The notes beneath the pieces were generated by a model. It did no database searches. It was not told the DNA's origin and worked only from the letters and a program-made list of their open reading frames with translations. A DNA stretch of 41,904 bases from Bacteroidia bacterium (lineage in GTDB: Bacteria > Bacteroidota > Bacteroidia > B-17B0 > Aurantibacillaceae): positions 1 to 41,904 of the forward strand of contig JALOMJ010000011.1 of the NCBI GenBank assembly GCA_025455485.1. The letters are read 5' to 3'. The translations under genes and the position numbers were made by a program. Each line of letters opens with the position of its first letter. The stretch's first letter is position 1. Of this stretch, positions 23,571 to 32,258 are shown in pieces.

Positions 23571-24974
23571 CTATTTATTCCTTAAGAGCAAACACACATT
23601 TTCCACATGAGCAGTTTGTGGGAACATGTCCACGGGCTGGGTTTTGCTAATGCTATAGTGTTCCTTTAACAAAGCCAAATCGCGGGCTTGCGTGGCCGGG
23701 TTACAACTCACATACACAATGCGTTGCGGGTTTGCGAAAAGCAGGGCCTTCACTACTGCCTCTTCCATGCCGGCCCGGGGCGGGTCGCAAATCACCACAT
23801 CCGGTGCCCCATGTTCCCGGATAAACGCCTCATTCAATACCTTTTTCATGTCGCCGGCAAAAAATCGCGTATTTTTTATGCCATTTAAGTCCGAATTTAC
23901 GTGCGCATCCGCTACAGCGTCCTCAACGTATTCAATGCCGATCACCTTTTTTGCCTGTGCCGCCACAAAATTGGCAATGGTGCCGGTGCCGGTATACAAA
24001 TCGTACACCACTTCATGTGCTTGTATGCCGGCAAAGTCGCGTGTAATCTTGTACAATTCATAAGCCTGGGTCGAATTGGTTTGGTAAAAGGAGCGGGGAC
24101 TGATTTTAAATTTTAAGCCTTCCATTTCTTCTACAATGTGGTCGCGCCCGTGGTATACTTTTATGTCGAGTCCGGCGAGAGTATCGTTACCTTTAGGGTT
24201 GTGCGCATATTGTAAACTGGTAATCTGTGGGAATTCTGTTTTTAAAAATGCAAGTAAATCAAACAGCTCTTTTTCCAGCCATTCAAAAACCGTGAGGATA
24301 AGCATCCATTCTCCCTTGCTGCTGTTGCGAAGCATGAGGGTTCGTAAAAACCCGGATTGAGTTCTGATGTCAAAAAAACTGAGTCCGTTTTTTAGTGCGT
24401 AGGTTTTAACAGCATTGCGTATGGCATTGCTGGGTTCAGGCTGAAGGTGGCAGTGTTCAATGTCAAGCACTTTATCAAACATGCCCGGAATGTGAAAACC
24501 GCAGCCGTTTTTGTTCAGACTTTCATCGTCCATTTCTTCTTTTTTCAGCCAGCGTTTGTTCGAAAAGGTAAATTCAAGTTTGTTTCGGTATTCATAGCCT
24601 TTAGCGTTTCCTTTTATAGGAAGCAGTTCGGGGAAATCAAGTTTACCAATGCGGGTAAAGGCATCGATTACGTATTTTTGTTTAAATTCGAGTTGTTTGT
24701 TGTAGTTGAAATGCTGCCATTTGCAGCCTCCACAGGTACCAAAGTGTTTACAAACCGGATCCACCCTGTGTTTAGAGGCATTGATTAATGTTTCCAAACG
24801 GGCTTCGGCAAAGGAGCTTTTTTTCCGGTATACGATTACATCGGCCACATCACCCGGCACCGCCCCTTCGATAAAAACCACCAGACCTTCGTGTCGGGCC
24901 ACAGCCTTGCCCTCACTGCTAATGTCGGTAACTTCAAGAGCGTGTAAAGGAATTTCCTTTTTTGGTTTGCGCAT
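23571..24974 (-). CDS. rlmD: Class I SAM-dependent RNA (uracil-5-)methyltransferase, RlmD/TrmA family
   Basis: This enzyme methylates C5 of a uridine, probably in 23S rRNA; the exact target is inferred from the family. The ATG at 24974 is chosen over a TTG three codons upstream; it gives 467 residues. An N-terminal TRAM domain (about 5-60) is followed by a 4Fe-4S cysteine set: Cys75, Cys81 and Cys84 (CKHFGTCGGC) with Cys175 (EHCHL). The SAM-binding motif DLYTGTGTIANF and the DPPRAGM loop are present. The catalytic Cys424 sits in VSCNPATQARD. All key residues are intact. It is divergent from truA. Confidence 0.93.
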   Translation of the reverse strand: MRKPKKEIPLHALEVTDISSEGKAVARHEGLVVFIEGAVPGDVADVIVYRKKSSFAEARLETLINASKHRVDPVCKHFGTCGGCKWQHFNYNKQLEFKQKYVIDAFTRIGKLDFPELLPIKGNAKGYEYRNKLEFTFSNKRWLKKEEMDDESLNKNGCGFHIPGMFDKVLDIEHCHLQPEPSNAIRNAVKTYALKNGLSFFDIRTQSGFLRTLMLRNSSKGEWMLILTVFEWLEKELFDLLAFLKTEFPQITSLQYAHNPKGNDTLAGLDIKVYHGRDHIVEEMEGLKFKISPRSFYQTNSTQAYELYKITRDFAGIQAHEVVYDLYTGTGTIANFVAAQAKKVIGIEYVEDAVADAHVNSDLNGIKNTRFFAGDMKKVLNEAFIREHGAPDVVICDPPRAGMEEAVVKALLFANPQRIVYVSCNPATQARDLALLKEHYSISKTQPVDMFPQTAHVENVCLLLRNK

Positions 24975-24980
24975 AGGTCG

Positions 24981-24988
24981 CAAAGGTA
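24981..24988 (-). promoter_or_regulatory. Candidate -7 element TACCTTTG for the rlmD-like gene
   Basis: An exact TAnnTTTG match ending 6 bases before the ATG at 24974. A TTG 14 bases upstream is too close to be a normal -33 element. It would favour the ATG at 24974, because the TTG at 24983 falls inside the element. Confidence 0.45.
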
Positions 24989-25023
24989 TTTAATTTCCCT
25001 TGCAAGGCCTCCCTTCAGTAAGT

Positions 25024-25051
25024 TTTGTGCCGGCTTTTATGCTTAAATTTG
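25024..25051 (+). promoter_or_regulatory. Candidate promoter for truA
   Basis: TTTG at 25024-25027, a 16-base spacer and the exact -7 element TAAATTTG at 25044-25051. The truA ATG follows 7 bases later, so the message would have little or no leader. Confidence 0.5.
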
Positions 25052-25058
25052 CGGCCTT

Positions 25059-25829
25059 ATGCCCAGGTATTTTCTCAAACTTTCATATAACGGAACAGCA
25101 TACAATGGCTGGCAGGTACAGGAAAATACCCCAAATACGGTACAACAAGTGCTGGAGGAAAAAATGGCCATGCTGTTGAAAGAAAAAGTTGATTTAACCG
25201 GCTGCGGACGAACAGATACCGGTGTGCATGCAAAAGACTATTATGCTCACTTTGATGCACGATTACCCGACCTGCTCAGCAACAAACACCAATGGATTTA
25301 TAAATTCAATACGGTTTTGCCTGCCGACATTGCAGTGCAGGATATTTTACCTGTAATTCCCACAGCGCACGCCAGGTTTGATGCTACTGAACGGCAATAC
25401 TATTATTACATCAGTCGTAAAAAAAATCCCTTCCGCAATGCTTACACCTGGTATGTTTATGGCGAACTTGATTTTGAATTGATGAACAAAGCAGCGATGG
25501 TGTTGTTGGCGTATCAGGACTTTACTTCCTTCAGTAAACTCAACACACAAAATAAAACCAATAATTGCACCATCACAAAAGCTATCTGGCAGCAAACCGA
25601 AGAGCAGGAATGGCGGTTTACCATTCGGGCCAACCGTTTTTTACGTGGTATGGTAAGGGCCATAGCAGGAACTCTGGTGTTGGTGGGAAAAAACAAAATA
25701 AGCCTGCAGGACTTCCGCAGCATCATTGAATCAAAAAACAGAGTTCTGGCAGGGGGCAATGCACCGGCTCACCCGCTTTTTTTGAGTGGCATCCGTTATC
25801 CAAAAACGATTTTCCTTGACAACAACTAA
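25059..25829 (+). CDS. truA: tRNA pseudouridine(38-40) synthase
   Basis: TruA converts uridines 38-40 of the anticodon stem-loop to pseudouridine. The 256-residue protein starts with RYFLKLSYNGTAYNGWQVQ. The catalytic Asp53 lies in GCGRTDTGVHA. KFNTVLPADIAVQDI, the ATERQYYYYIS segment and FLRGMVRAIAGTLVLVG near 200-215 are all family blocks. The 3' end overlaps the upstream starts of the following ABC transporter gene, suggesting coupled expression. Confidence 0.96.
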   Translation: MPRYFLKLSYNGTAYNGWQVQENTPNTVQQVLEEKMAMLLKEKVDLTGCGRTDTGVHAKDYYAHFDARLPDLLSNKHQWIYKFNTVLPADIAVQDILPVIPTAHARFDATERQYYYYISRKKNPFRNAYTWYVYGELDFELMNKAAMVLLAYQDFTSFSKLNTQNKTNNCTITKAIWQQTEEQEWRFTIRANRFLRGMVRAIAGTLVLVGKNKISLQDFRSIIESKNRVLAGGNAPAHPLFLSGIRYPKTIFLDNN

Positions 25830-27582
25830 ATCAAAAAAAGCCATTAATTTTTCTCTGCTAAGGCGCATCATGAGCTATGCCTTGCCTTACAAAAAGCTTT
25901 TTATTCCGGCTTTGATAATTACAATTACACTTTCCGTTCTTGCTATCGTGCGGCCATTGCTTATCAGCAAAGCATTAAATGAGGTAGTGTCGGGCTCAGG
26001 AGCCGATTCTCAGCTCAATTATTTTTCCACACTCATTCTTATTTTTTTATTGCTGGAAGCTGCTTTACAAGTAGTGAATGCCAGGCTAAGCAGTTTGCTT
26101 GGACAAAATATAGTGAAGGACCTCCGTTTGCAAGTGTATAAACACCTCCTACAATTAAAAAACACCTATTTTGACAGAACACCTGTTGGAACCTTGGTTA
26201 CCCGAGCCATCAGCGACATTGAAAGCTTGAGTGAAGTGTTCACAGAAGGATTTATAGTTATTGCAGGCGACTTGCTAATGCTGCTGATATTTATTTCCGT
26301 GATGTTTTATACCAATTGGGTGCTGGCATTGCTGGCCTTGAGCACCATTCCGCTATTATTTGTGGCGACAGCGCTTTTTAAACAGGGCATCAAAAAAACG
26401 TTTACAGAGGTGCGCAATGCAGTAGCAGCTTTAAACACGTTTACACAGGAACACTTAAGCGGCATGCGTTTGGTACAATTGTTTAACCGCGAAACACAGG
26501 AGATGGAAAAATTTAAAACCATCAACGCCAAACATCGCGATGCCAACATCCGCTCTATTTTTTATTATTCTGTGTTTTTTCCGGTGGTTGAAATTCTTTC
26601 TTCAGTTTCTATCGCCCTGGTGATTTGGTTTGCCGGCGTAAAAGGCAATGCCTATAACATTGGTTTGGGCGACATTACCTTTTTTGTAATGATGGTGAAC
26701 ATGATGTTCAGGCCCATTCGTATGCTGGCCGACCGTTTAAACACCTTACAAATGGGTTTTGTTTCGGCTGAAAGGGTTTTTGTGGTGCTGGACACCAATG
26801 AAAAGATTAGTAACGAAGGAAGTGTGGTTTTTAATAAGGTGGAACATGAAATTCGCTTTAAGGATGTGTGGTTCGCTTATAAGGATGAGGAATTTGTTTT
26901 AAAAGGTTTGAGTTTTCACATTAGGGCCGGCGAAACCCTTGCCCTCGTTGGCGCTACAGGTGCAGGCAAAACCAGTGTAATTAATTTACTCAGCCGTTTT
27001 TATGAAATCAACAAAGGCGAGATTAGTATTGATGATACAAATGTTCGCGATTTTACATTGTCGAGTTTAAGAACCGGAATTGCAGTTGTGCTTCAGGAAG
27101 TGCATTTGTTTAATGATTCTATTTTGAACAACATCACATTAAACAATCCTCACTATTCGAGAGCCGACGTGCAAAGAGCCACACAGGCAATGGGTTTGAT
27201 GGACTACATCAATTCGTTACCGGGAGGTTTTGATTTTCAGGTGAGGGAACGAGGCGCGGGACTTTCAGCCGGTCAAAGGCAATTGGTGGCATTTTTAAGA
27301 GCATACGTGCATCAGCCAAAACTTTTTGTTCTGGATGAAGCCACCGCAAGCATCGACACACCAACCGAACTACTCATACAAAAGGCCATAGAAAAAGTTT
27401 CGGAAGGCCGAACTTCGATTATCATCGCACACCGTTTATCCACCATCCGCCATGTGAATAAAATTTTATTCATTGAAAACGGGCTGGTAGAAGAAGAAGG
27501 CAGTTTAAACGAACTCCTGAAGATGGATGGAAAGTTCAGGCGCTTGTACGATTTGCAATTTGCATTAGAAGAAACAAAATAA
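25786..27582 (+). CDS. ABC exporter half-transporter (fused membrane and ATPase domains)
   Basis: A type I (B-family) ABC exporter of the MsbA/MdlB kind, 598 residues from GTG at 25786. A TTG at 25816 is also possible; the ATG at 25870 would remove the conserved NFSLLRRIMSYALPYK segment. Six transmembrane helices span about 38-325. The ATPase domain has Walker A GATGAGKTS (389-397), signature LSAGQRQ (493-499), Walker B LFVLDEAT (513-520) and the H-loop IIIAHRLST. The signature has Ala where Gly is most common. It probably works as a homodimer or with an unlinked partner, exporting a lipid, drug or peptide. The GTG start overlaps truA by 44 bases. Confidence 0.92.
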   Translation: MASVIQKRFSLTTTKSKKAINFSLLRRIMSYALPYKKLFIPALIITITLSVLAIVRPLLISKALNEVVSGSGADSQLNYFSTLILIFLLLEAALQVVNARLSSLLGQNIVKDLRLQVYKHLLQLKNTYFDRTPVGTLVTRAISDIESLSEVFTEGFIVIAGDLLMLLIFISVMFYTNWVLALLALSTIPLLFVATALFKQGIKKTFTEVRNAVAALNTFTQEHLSGMRLVQLFNRETQEMEKFKTINAKHRDANIRSIFYYSVFFPVVEILSSVSIALVIWFAGVKGNAYNIGLGDITFFVMMVNMMFRPIRMLADRLNTLQMGFVSAERVFVVLDTNEKISNEGSVVFNKVEHEIRFKDVWFAYKDEEFVLKGLSFHIRAGETLALVGATGAGKTSVINLLSRFYEINKGEISIDDTNVRDFTLSSLRTGIAVVLQEVHLFNDSILNNITLNNPHYSRADVQRATQAMGLMDYINSLPGGFDFQVRERGAGLSAGQRQLVAFLRAYVHQPKLFVLDEATASIDTPTELLIQKAIEKVSEGRTSIIIAHRLSTIRHVNKILFIENGLVEEEGSLNELLKMDGKFRRLYDLQFALEETK

Positions 27583-27600
27583 GCACATTAGTATAGCCGC

Positions 27601-28269
27601 ATGCCCAGTAAACAGCAAAAATTTGCTCAACTCGAAACCCTTAACAATGTGTTTTCATTTTTTTTCACGCAGCTGAATCAGGGTTTTAATTTAAAAGGGT
27701 GCTGGAGAGACACTTTTTTTAAAAACAACAATCCCATCGTACTTGAATTGGGTTGTGGAAAGGGAGAATACACCATAGGCCTGGCTGAAAAGCATCCCGA
27801 AAAGAATTTTATTGGTATGGACCTTAAAGGCAACCGCATCTGGACGGGCGCCATGCAGGCCATAGAAAAGAAAATGGTGCATGTGGCGTTTTTACGATGC
27901 AGAATTGATTTTGTAGACCATTGTTTCGGAGAGCAGGAAGTAGATGAAATCTGGATCACTTTTCCCGACCCCCAACCTCAAAAAACCCGGGCAAGAAAAC
28001 GCCTTACACACCCCATGTTTCTTGAACGCTACAAAAAATTTCTTAAGCCAAACGGGGTCATCCATTTAAAAACCGACAGCACAAGTTTATACGAATACAC
28101 ACTGGAAGTTATTAAAGAAAACAACTACCCTTTACTCTGGTGCACCAATGACCTCTACAAGAATTGTCCCGATGACCGGGAAGAACTCGTGCGGATAAAA
28201 ACGTATTACGAAAAACTATTCACTGATAAAGGAGAAGACATCAAATACCTGAGCTTTCGTTTCAGTTGA
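27601..28269 (+). CDS. trmB: tRNA (guanine-N7-)-methyltransferase
   Basis: TrmB methylates N7 of G46 in the tRNA variable loop using SAM. The 222-residue protein has motif I LELGCGKGEYTIGLA at about 48-62, MDLKGNRIWTGA at 73-84 and the family marker WITFPDPQPQKTRARKRLT around 118-136. HLKTDSTSLYEYTLEVI near 160 is also typical. It starts 18 bases after the ABC exporter stop, so truA, the exporter and trmB may share a transcript. Confidence 0.96.
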   Translation: MPSKQQKFAQLETLNNVFSFFFTQLNQGFNLKGCWRDTFFKNNNPIVLELGCGKGEYTIGLAEKHPEKNFIGMDLKGNRIWTGAMQAIEKKMVHVAFLRCRIDFVDHCFGEQEVDEIWITFPDPQPQKTRARKRLTHPMFLERYKKFLKPNGVIHLKTDSTSLYEYTLEVIKENNYPLLWCTNDLYKNCPDDREELVRIKTYYEKLFTDKGEDIKYLSFRFS

Positions 28270-28371
28270 TAACAGAAAATTGATTCTGCCATGTTGAGTA
28301 GTATTTTGAAAATTGTTTTTTAAGATGTTTAAAACCATGTCTTAAATCTTTATTTTAAGGCCTTGGTAAAC

Positions 28372-30108
28372 ATGGAGAAAAAACCATTGCTGGAAGTAAA
28401 ACAACTCACCACCACCTTCAAAACAGGAGGCGTTTTATTTCATGCCGTAGACAAGGTGTCATTTACGCTGTACGCTGGAGAAACTATAGGCATTGTAGGC
28501 GAAAGTGGTTCAGGCAAGTCTGTAACATCCCTTTCTTTAATGCGTCTCATACCAAATCCACCCGGTAAAATTACAGGCGGTGAAATTATCTTTCATCATC
28601 AGGATGGAACCGCTCGGGATCTTGTTCAGCTTTCTGAGGAAGAGATGAGAACTTACCGTGGGAATAAACTGGCCATGATTTTTCAGGAACCCATGACCTC
28701 TTTGAACCCGGTGCTTACCTGCGGTGAACAGGTTATGGAAGCTATTTTACTGCACAAAAAGGGAAGTAGGGAAGACGCACGAAAAAAAACCATAGCCCTT
28801 TTTGAGGAAGTGCAGTTGCCGTTACCGGAGCAAATGTATAGCCGTTATCCTCATCAACTTTCCGGTGGACAAAAACAACGTGTGATGATTGCTATGGCCA
28901 TGAGTTGCGAACCCAACATTCTCATTGCTGATGAACCCACAACGGCTCTGGACGTAACGGTGCAAAAAACCATATTGGAGCTCATGAAAAAACTACAGAC
29001 CAGGTACAACATGGGCATTATTTTTATCACTCACGATCTTGGTGTGGTGTCGGAATTAGCCGATAAAGTGCTGGTAATGTACAAAGGCAAAGTGGTGGAA
29101 GAAGGACAAGCCAACCAGGTTTTTACCAGCGCGAAACACCCCTACACAAAAGGATTGTTGGCATGCAAACCACCTTTAGATTCGCGGCCGGAGCGCCTGG
29201 CAACAGTGAGCGATTTTTTAGAACTCAACACCAATGGCGAATTTGTTGAACGAGCTGGTTTTGTGACAAATCATCGGATTCAAAAAATGGCAGAGCGCAC
29301 GAACCAAACAGAGAAGCTTCTTGAAGTGAAAAACCTGAGTATCAAATTTCCTGCAAAAAAAAATTTGTTCGGGAAAGTGCTTAACTATTCTAAGGCTTTG
29401 GATGACATCAGTTTTGATGTATTCAGGGGTGAAACCCTGGGACTCGTTGGAGAAAGCGGCTGTGGCAAAACCACGTTAGGACGATCGATTTTAAAACTGA
29501 TAGCTGCCGGAGAGGGCAGTATACTATACAAGGGAAAAGATATTTTGAAACTTTCCGAAAGAGAATTTAAGCCAATGCGCTCTAAGATGCAGATTATTTT
29601 TCAGGACCCCTATTCTTCCCTTAATCCAAGAATTCCAATCGGTGAAGCCATTGCCGAACCCATGCGTGTACACGGTTTACAAACAAATGAAACTAGCCGC
29701 CGTGAGAAAGTTAATGAACTCTTGCAAAAAGTTGGATTGAATGCTGCACATTACAACCGCTACCCTCATGAATTTAGCGGCGGGCAGAGGCAGCGCATTT
29801 GTATTGCACGCGCCTTGGGCCTTGAGCCTGAGTTTATTATTTGTGATGAAAGTGTGAGTGCTTTGGATGTGAGTGTTCAGGCCCAGGTATTAAACTTATT
29901 AAATGATTTAAAACAAGAATTTGGTTTTACTTCTATTTTTATCTCGCATGATTTAAGTGTGGTGAAATACATGAGCGACCGCATGATGGTGATGCGCAAA
30001 GGAAAAATTGAGGAGATGGGCGATGCTCAGGAACTTTACGCACATCCGAAAAGCCAATACACCAGAGCCTTAATCGATTCCATACCAAAAATGAAACAAC
30101 ATTTATAA
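28372..30108 (+). CDS. Peptide-type ABC transporter ATPase, fused DppD-DppF (YejF/GsiA-like)
   Basis: Two complete ATPase domains sit in one 578-residue chain. The ATG at 28372 is preferred over a TTG at 28363. NBD1 (about 5-265) has Walker A GESGSGKS (43-50), signature LSGGQ (163-167) and Walker B LIADEP (184-189). NBD2 (about 315-575) has Walker A GESGCGKT (360-367) and signature FSGGQ (468-472). Both halves belong to the oligopeptide/dipeptide/nickel importer class, and the YTKGLL and YTRALIDSIP segments after each domain are typical. No permease or binding protein is in the window, so its membrane partners are encoded elsewhere. The DedA gene starts 6 bases after it. Confidence 0.94.
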   Translation: MEKKPLLEVKQLTTTFKTGGVLFHAVDKVSFTLYAGETIGIVGESGSGKSVTSLSLMRLIPNPPGKITGGEIIFHHQDGTARDLVQLSEEEMRTYRGNKLAMIFQEPMTSLNPVLTCGEQVMEAILLHKKGSREDARKKTIALFEEVQLPLPEQMYSRYPHQLSGGQKQRVMIAMAMSCEPNILIADEPTTALDVTVQKTILELMKKLQTRYNMGIIFITHDLGVVSELADKVLVMYKGKVVEEGQANQVFTSAKHPYTKGLLACKPPLDSRPERLATVSDFLELNTNGEFVERAGFVTNHRIQKMAERTNQTEKLLEVKNLSIKFPAKKNLFGKVLNYSKALDDISFDVFRGETLGLVGESGCGKTTLGRSILKLIAAGEGSILYKGKDILKLSEREFKPMRSKMQIIFQDPYSSLNPRIPIGEAIAEPMRVHGLQTNETSRREKVNELLQKVGLNAAHYNRYPHEFSGGQRQRICIARALGLEPEFIICDESVSALDVSVQAQVLNLLNDLKQEFGFTSIFISHDLSVVKYMSDRMMVMRKGKIEEMGDAQELYAHPKSQYTRALIDSIPKMKQHL

Positions 30109-30114
30109 TTTACT

Positions 30115-30750
30115 ATGTGGGAGTTTTTGAAACAACTTACTGACCCTAACAGCATCATTGAATTTGGCGGACTTTGGTTGTTGTTGTTTGTGATTTTTGC
30201 TGAGACAGGTTTGCTGGTTGGTTTTTTTCTCCCCGGAGATAATTTAATTTTATTGGCAGGCATTTTATGCAAGGCTAAACCTGAGCTCATGAAAGTAGAT
30301 TTTTTTACCCTTGCAGGTTTAATGGTGAGTGCTGCTGTGTTTGGTAATTTGGCAGGCTATTGGTTTGGAAAGGTCGTCGGCACCCGTCTTTATAAGCGTA
30401 AAGATTCTTGGTTGTTTAAGCAAAGGCATATTGAACTCACCAAACACTATTACTTAAAATTTGGCGGTAACCTTACGCTTGTGTTGGCTCGATTTCTTCC
30501 GGTAGTGCGCACCTTTGCTCCGATAATTGCAGGGGTTATAAAGGTTGATTTTTTCAGGTTTATGCTGATGAACGTAATTGGGGCGATGGCCTGGATACTT
30601 AGTTTGAGTGGTATTGGGTATTTTTTGGTGCAGTGGTTTCCGGGAATAACCGATTACATGGGCTATATATTTGTTTTTCTGATACTCCTCACGGCAATTC
30701 CAATTTTAAGAATGCTGTTCAGCAGAAAAAAGGAAGCATCAAAATTGTAA
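30115..30750 (+). CDS. DedA family integral membrane protein
   Basis: The protein has 211 residues and several hydrophobic segments. The DedA/SNARE-associated (VTT-like) signature is visible: FAETGLLVGFFLPGDNLILL near 28-47, then AAVFGNLAGYWFGKVVG, and FGGNLTLVLARFLPVVRTFAPIIAGV with the conserved Arg residues in ARFLPVVRTF. Members of this family are linked to envelope maintenance; some DedA proteins flip undecaprenyl phosphate. The first gap to the ABC ATPase is only 6 bases, and its 3' end overlaps the convergent TolC-like gene by 12 bases. Confidence 0.93.
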   Translation: MWEFLKQLTDPNSIIEFGGLWLLLFVIFAETGLLVGFFLPGDNLILLAGILCKAKPELMKVDFFTLAGLMVSAAVFGNLAGYWFGKVVGTRLYKRKDSWLFKQRHIELTKHYYLKFGGNLTLVLARFLPVVRTFAPIIAGVIKVDFFRFMLMNVIGAMAWILSLSGIGYFLVQWFPGITDYMGYIFVFLILLTAIPILRMLFSRKKEASKL

Positions 30751-32148
30751 AGGTTTACCCTGGTAATAATCCAGTACCTTCAATTTAAAAATGTAATCAA
30801 ATTTAGCTTGCACCAAATTGCTTTCTGCCGCAGTTAGACGGTTTTTAGCACTGCTGTAATCGTAAGAGCTGATAGCACCGGCGTCGTATTTTTGTTTGGC
30901 GTACTTGAATGATTCGGTGGCGGCTTCGGCACTTGCTTTGCTGGCCGTGTATTTATTTAAAGCGGCTTTTGCATTAGCATAGGCCTGGGTAATGGTTTTG
31001 TATAGATTTTGTTTGACTAAATCCTGAGAAAACTTACTGTTCTGCACATTAATTTCTGCATTTTTAATGGAGGTGTGTGTTGAAAGGCCATTGAATAGAG
31101 GAAAGCTAATGGTAATGCCGGCGCTGCGGTTAAAATTGTTGCTGAATTGCTGTGAGAAGGGCATTGGCTGGGTCACGTAATTGGGTGTTGGAGCATAAAC
31201 AATGGATCCACCATCTGTAATGCCTATAGGTGTAATTACAGTATTAGTACTCACCACTTCTTCTGCCAATCCCGAAGTTCCGGTACCGGTGCTGGCGTTA
31301 AAGGTAATGGCTGGACTAATTCGTCCTTTGCTGGCTGCCAGATTTTTTTCTGCGCTTTTTATGGAATACTCCGAACTTTTAATTTGAGGTTGATTTTTTA
31401 AACTGTTTTCGTAAAGTTCAAGTACATTATAGGGCAGTTGTTGTTCCCCTTCTATGTCGATACGGGGGCGAACAATGCTGAAGTTTACAACAGAATCAAG
31501 ATTCATCAACTGAACCAGATTCAGCATAGCCAGCTGATAATTGTTTTCTGCTGTGGTTAGGTTTAATTCTTCATTGGCCAACTGGGCTTTGATATCGTAT
31601 TCATTGCTTTTGGCAAGCGCACCGGCATCCACCATTTTTTTGGTACGGTCAAATTGTTCTTTTGTGATGTCGTATTGGTTTTGAGCAATGCCATTCAACT
31701 CCTCGGTAAAAATTACGGAGATATAAGCATTGGCAATGTTGAGCGAAAGGTCGTATTCTTGTTGCTTTTGGTTTTCTATGCCGCTCAGATAATTGTATTC
31801 ATTGGCCTTCATATTATTAATTTGACTTAAACCACTCCATATTGTAAAACTGCTGTTAAGGAAAAAACTTTGTGACAGCACTTTGGAATCGGCAAACTGA
31901 TTGGTAAACCTGTCAATCGTTTGACCCACATTTTGCACATGGTTAGAACCCAGGTTTAGATTAGGTAGCATGGCCGCTTTGCTTTGCCTCAGATTATTTT
32001 TATTTATTTCGTTATTGAGCGCATTTTGTTTTAGGGCGATGTTGTGTTTTACAGCATAATCAATGCATTGCTGAAGATCCCAGCCTGATTGTGCGTTGTA
32101 TGTTTGGGCCAAACACAATTGGCAGAAAATAAACACAATTTTTTTCAT
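30739..32148 (-). CDS. TolC family outer-membrane efflux/export channel
   Basis: The protein has 469 residues with a Sec signal (MKKIVFIFCQLCLAQTYN, cleavage near AQS). It starts with WDLQQCIDYAVKHNIALKQN, the usual first helix of the OEP domain. Two internally similar halves, rich in Ala, Asn, Gln and coiled-coil helices, run to the end (for example YDIKAQLANEELNLTTAENNY in the first and YDYSSAKNRLTAAESNL in the second). It should form a trimeric outer-membrane tunnel. There is no inner-membrane fusion or pump gene next to it. It follows the glycan genes on the same strand, 110 bases after the MraY-like gene, with its own candidate -7 element. Confidence 0.93.
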   Translation of the reverse strand: MKKIVFIFCQLCLAQTYNAQSGWDLQQCIDYAVKHNIALKQNALNNEINKNNLRQSKAAMLPNLNLGSNHVQNVGQTIDRFTNQFADSKVLSQSFFLNSSFTIWSGLSQINNMKANEYNYLSGIENQKQQEYDLSLNIANAYISVIFTEELNGIAQNQYDITKEQFDRTKKMVDAGALAKSNEYDIKAQLANEELNLTTAENNYQLAMLNLVQLMNLDSVVNFSIVRPRIDIEGEQQLPYNVLELYENSLKNQPQIKSSEYSIKSAEKNLAASKGRISPAITFNASTGTGTSGLAEEVVSTNTVITPIGITDGGSIVYAPTPNYVTQPMPFSQQFSNNFNRSAGITISFPLFNGLSTHTSIKNAEINVQNSKFSQDLVKQNLYKTITQAYANAKAALNKYTASKASAEAATESFKYAKQKYDAGAISSYDYSSAKNRLTAAESNLVQAKFDYIFKLKVLDYYQGKPLQF

Positions 32149-32202
32149 AACAATTTCAGATTAAAATTAGGCAAAAAAATGTGCATAAAACGCGGCAAAA
32201 GG

Positions 32203-32210
32203 CAAACTTA
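32203..32210 (-). promoter_or_regulatory. Candidate -7 element TAAGTTTG for the TolC-like gene
   Basis: An exact TAnnTTTG match on the minus strand, 54 bases upstream of the TolC-like ATG. No TTTG is found at the right distance upstream. If used, the TolC-like gene is at least partly independent of the glycan genes before it. Confidence 0.35.
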
Positions 32211-32258
32211 CACCGACGGTAAATTTCGATGTTGAGCAGGCGTTTGAAGAGGGGGAAC

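Noticed and set aside
28320..28359. AT-rich inverted repeats (CTTAAA/TTTAAG and TTAAGA/TCTTAA) between trmB and the double ATPase
   Set aside because: The stems are weak, can pair in two exclusive ways and have no T-run after them, so I do not call a terminator or regulatory RNA.
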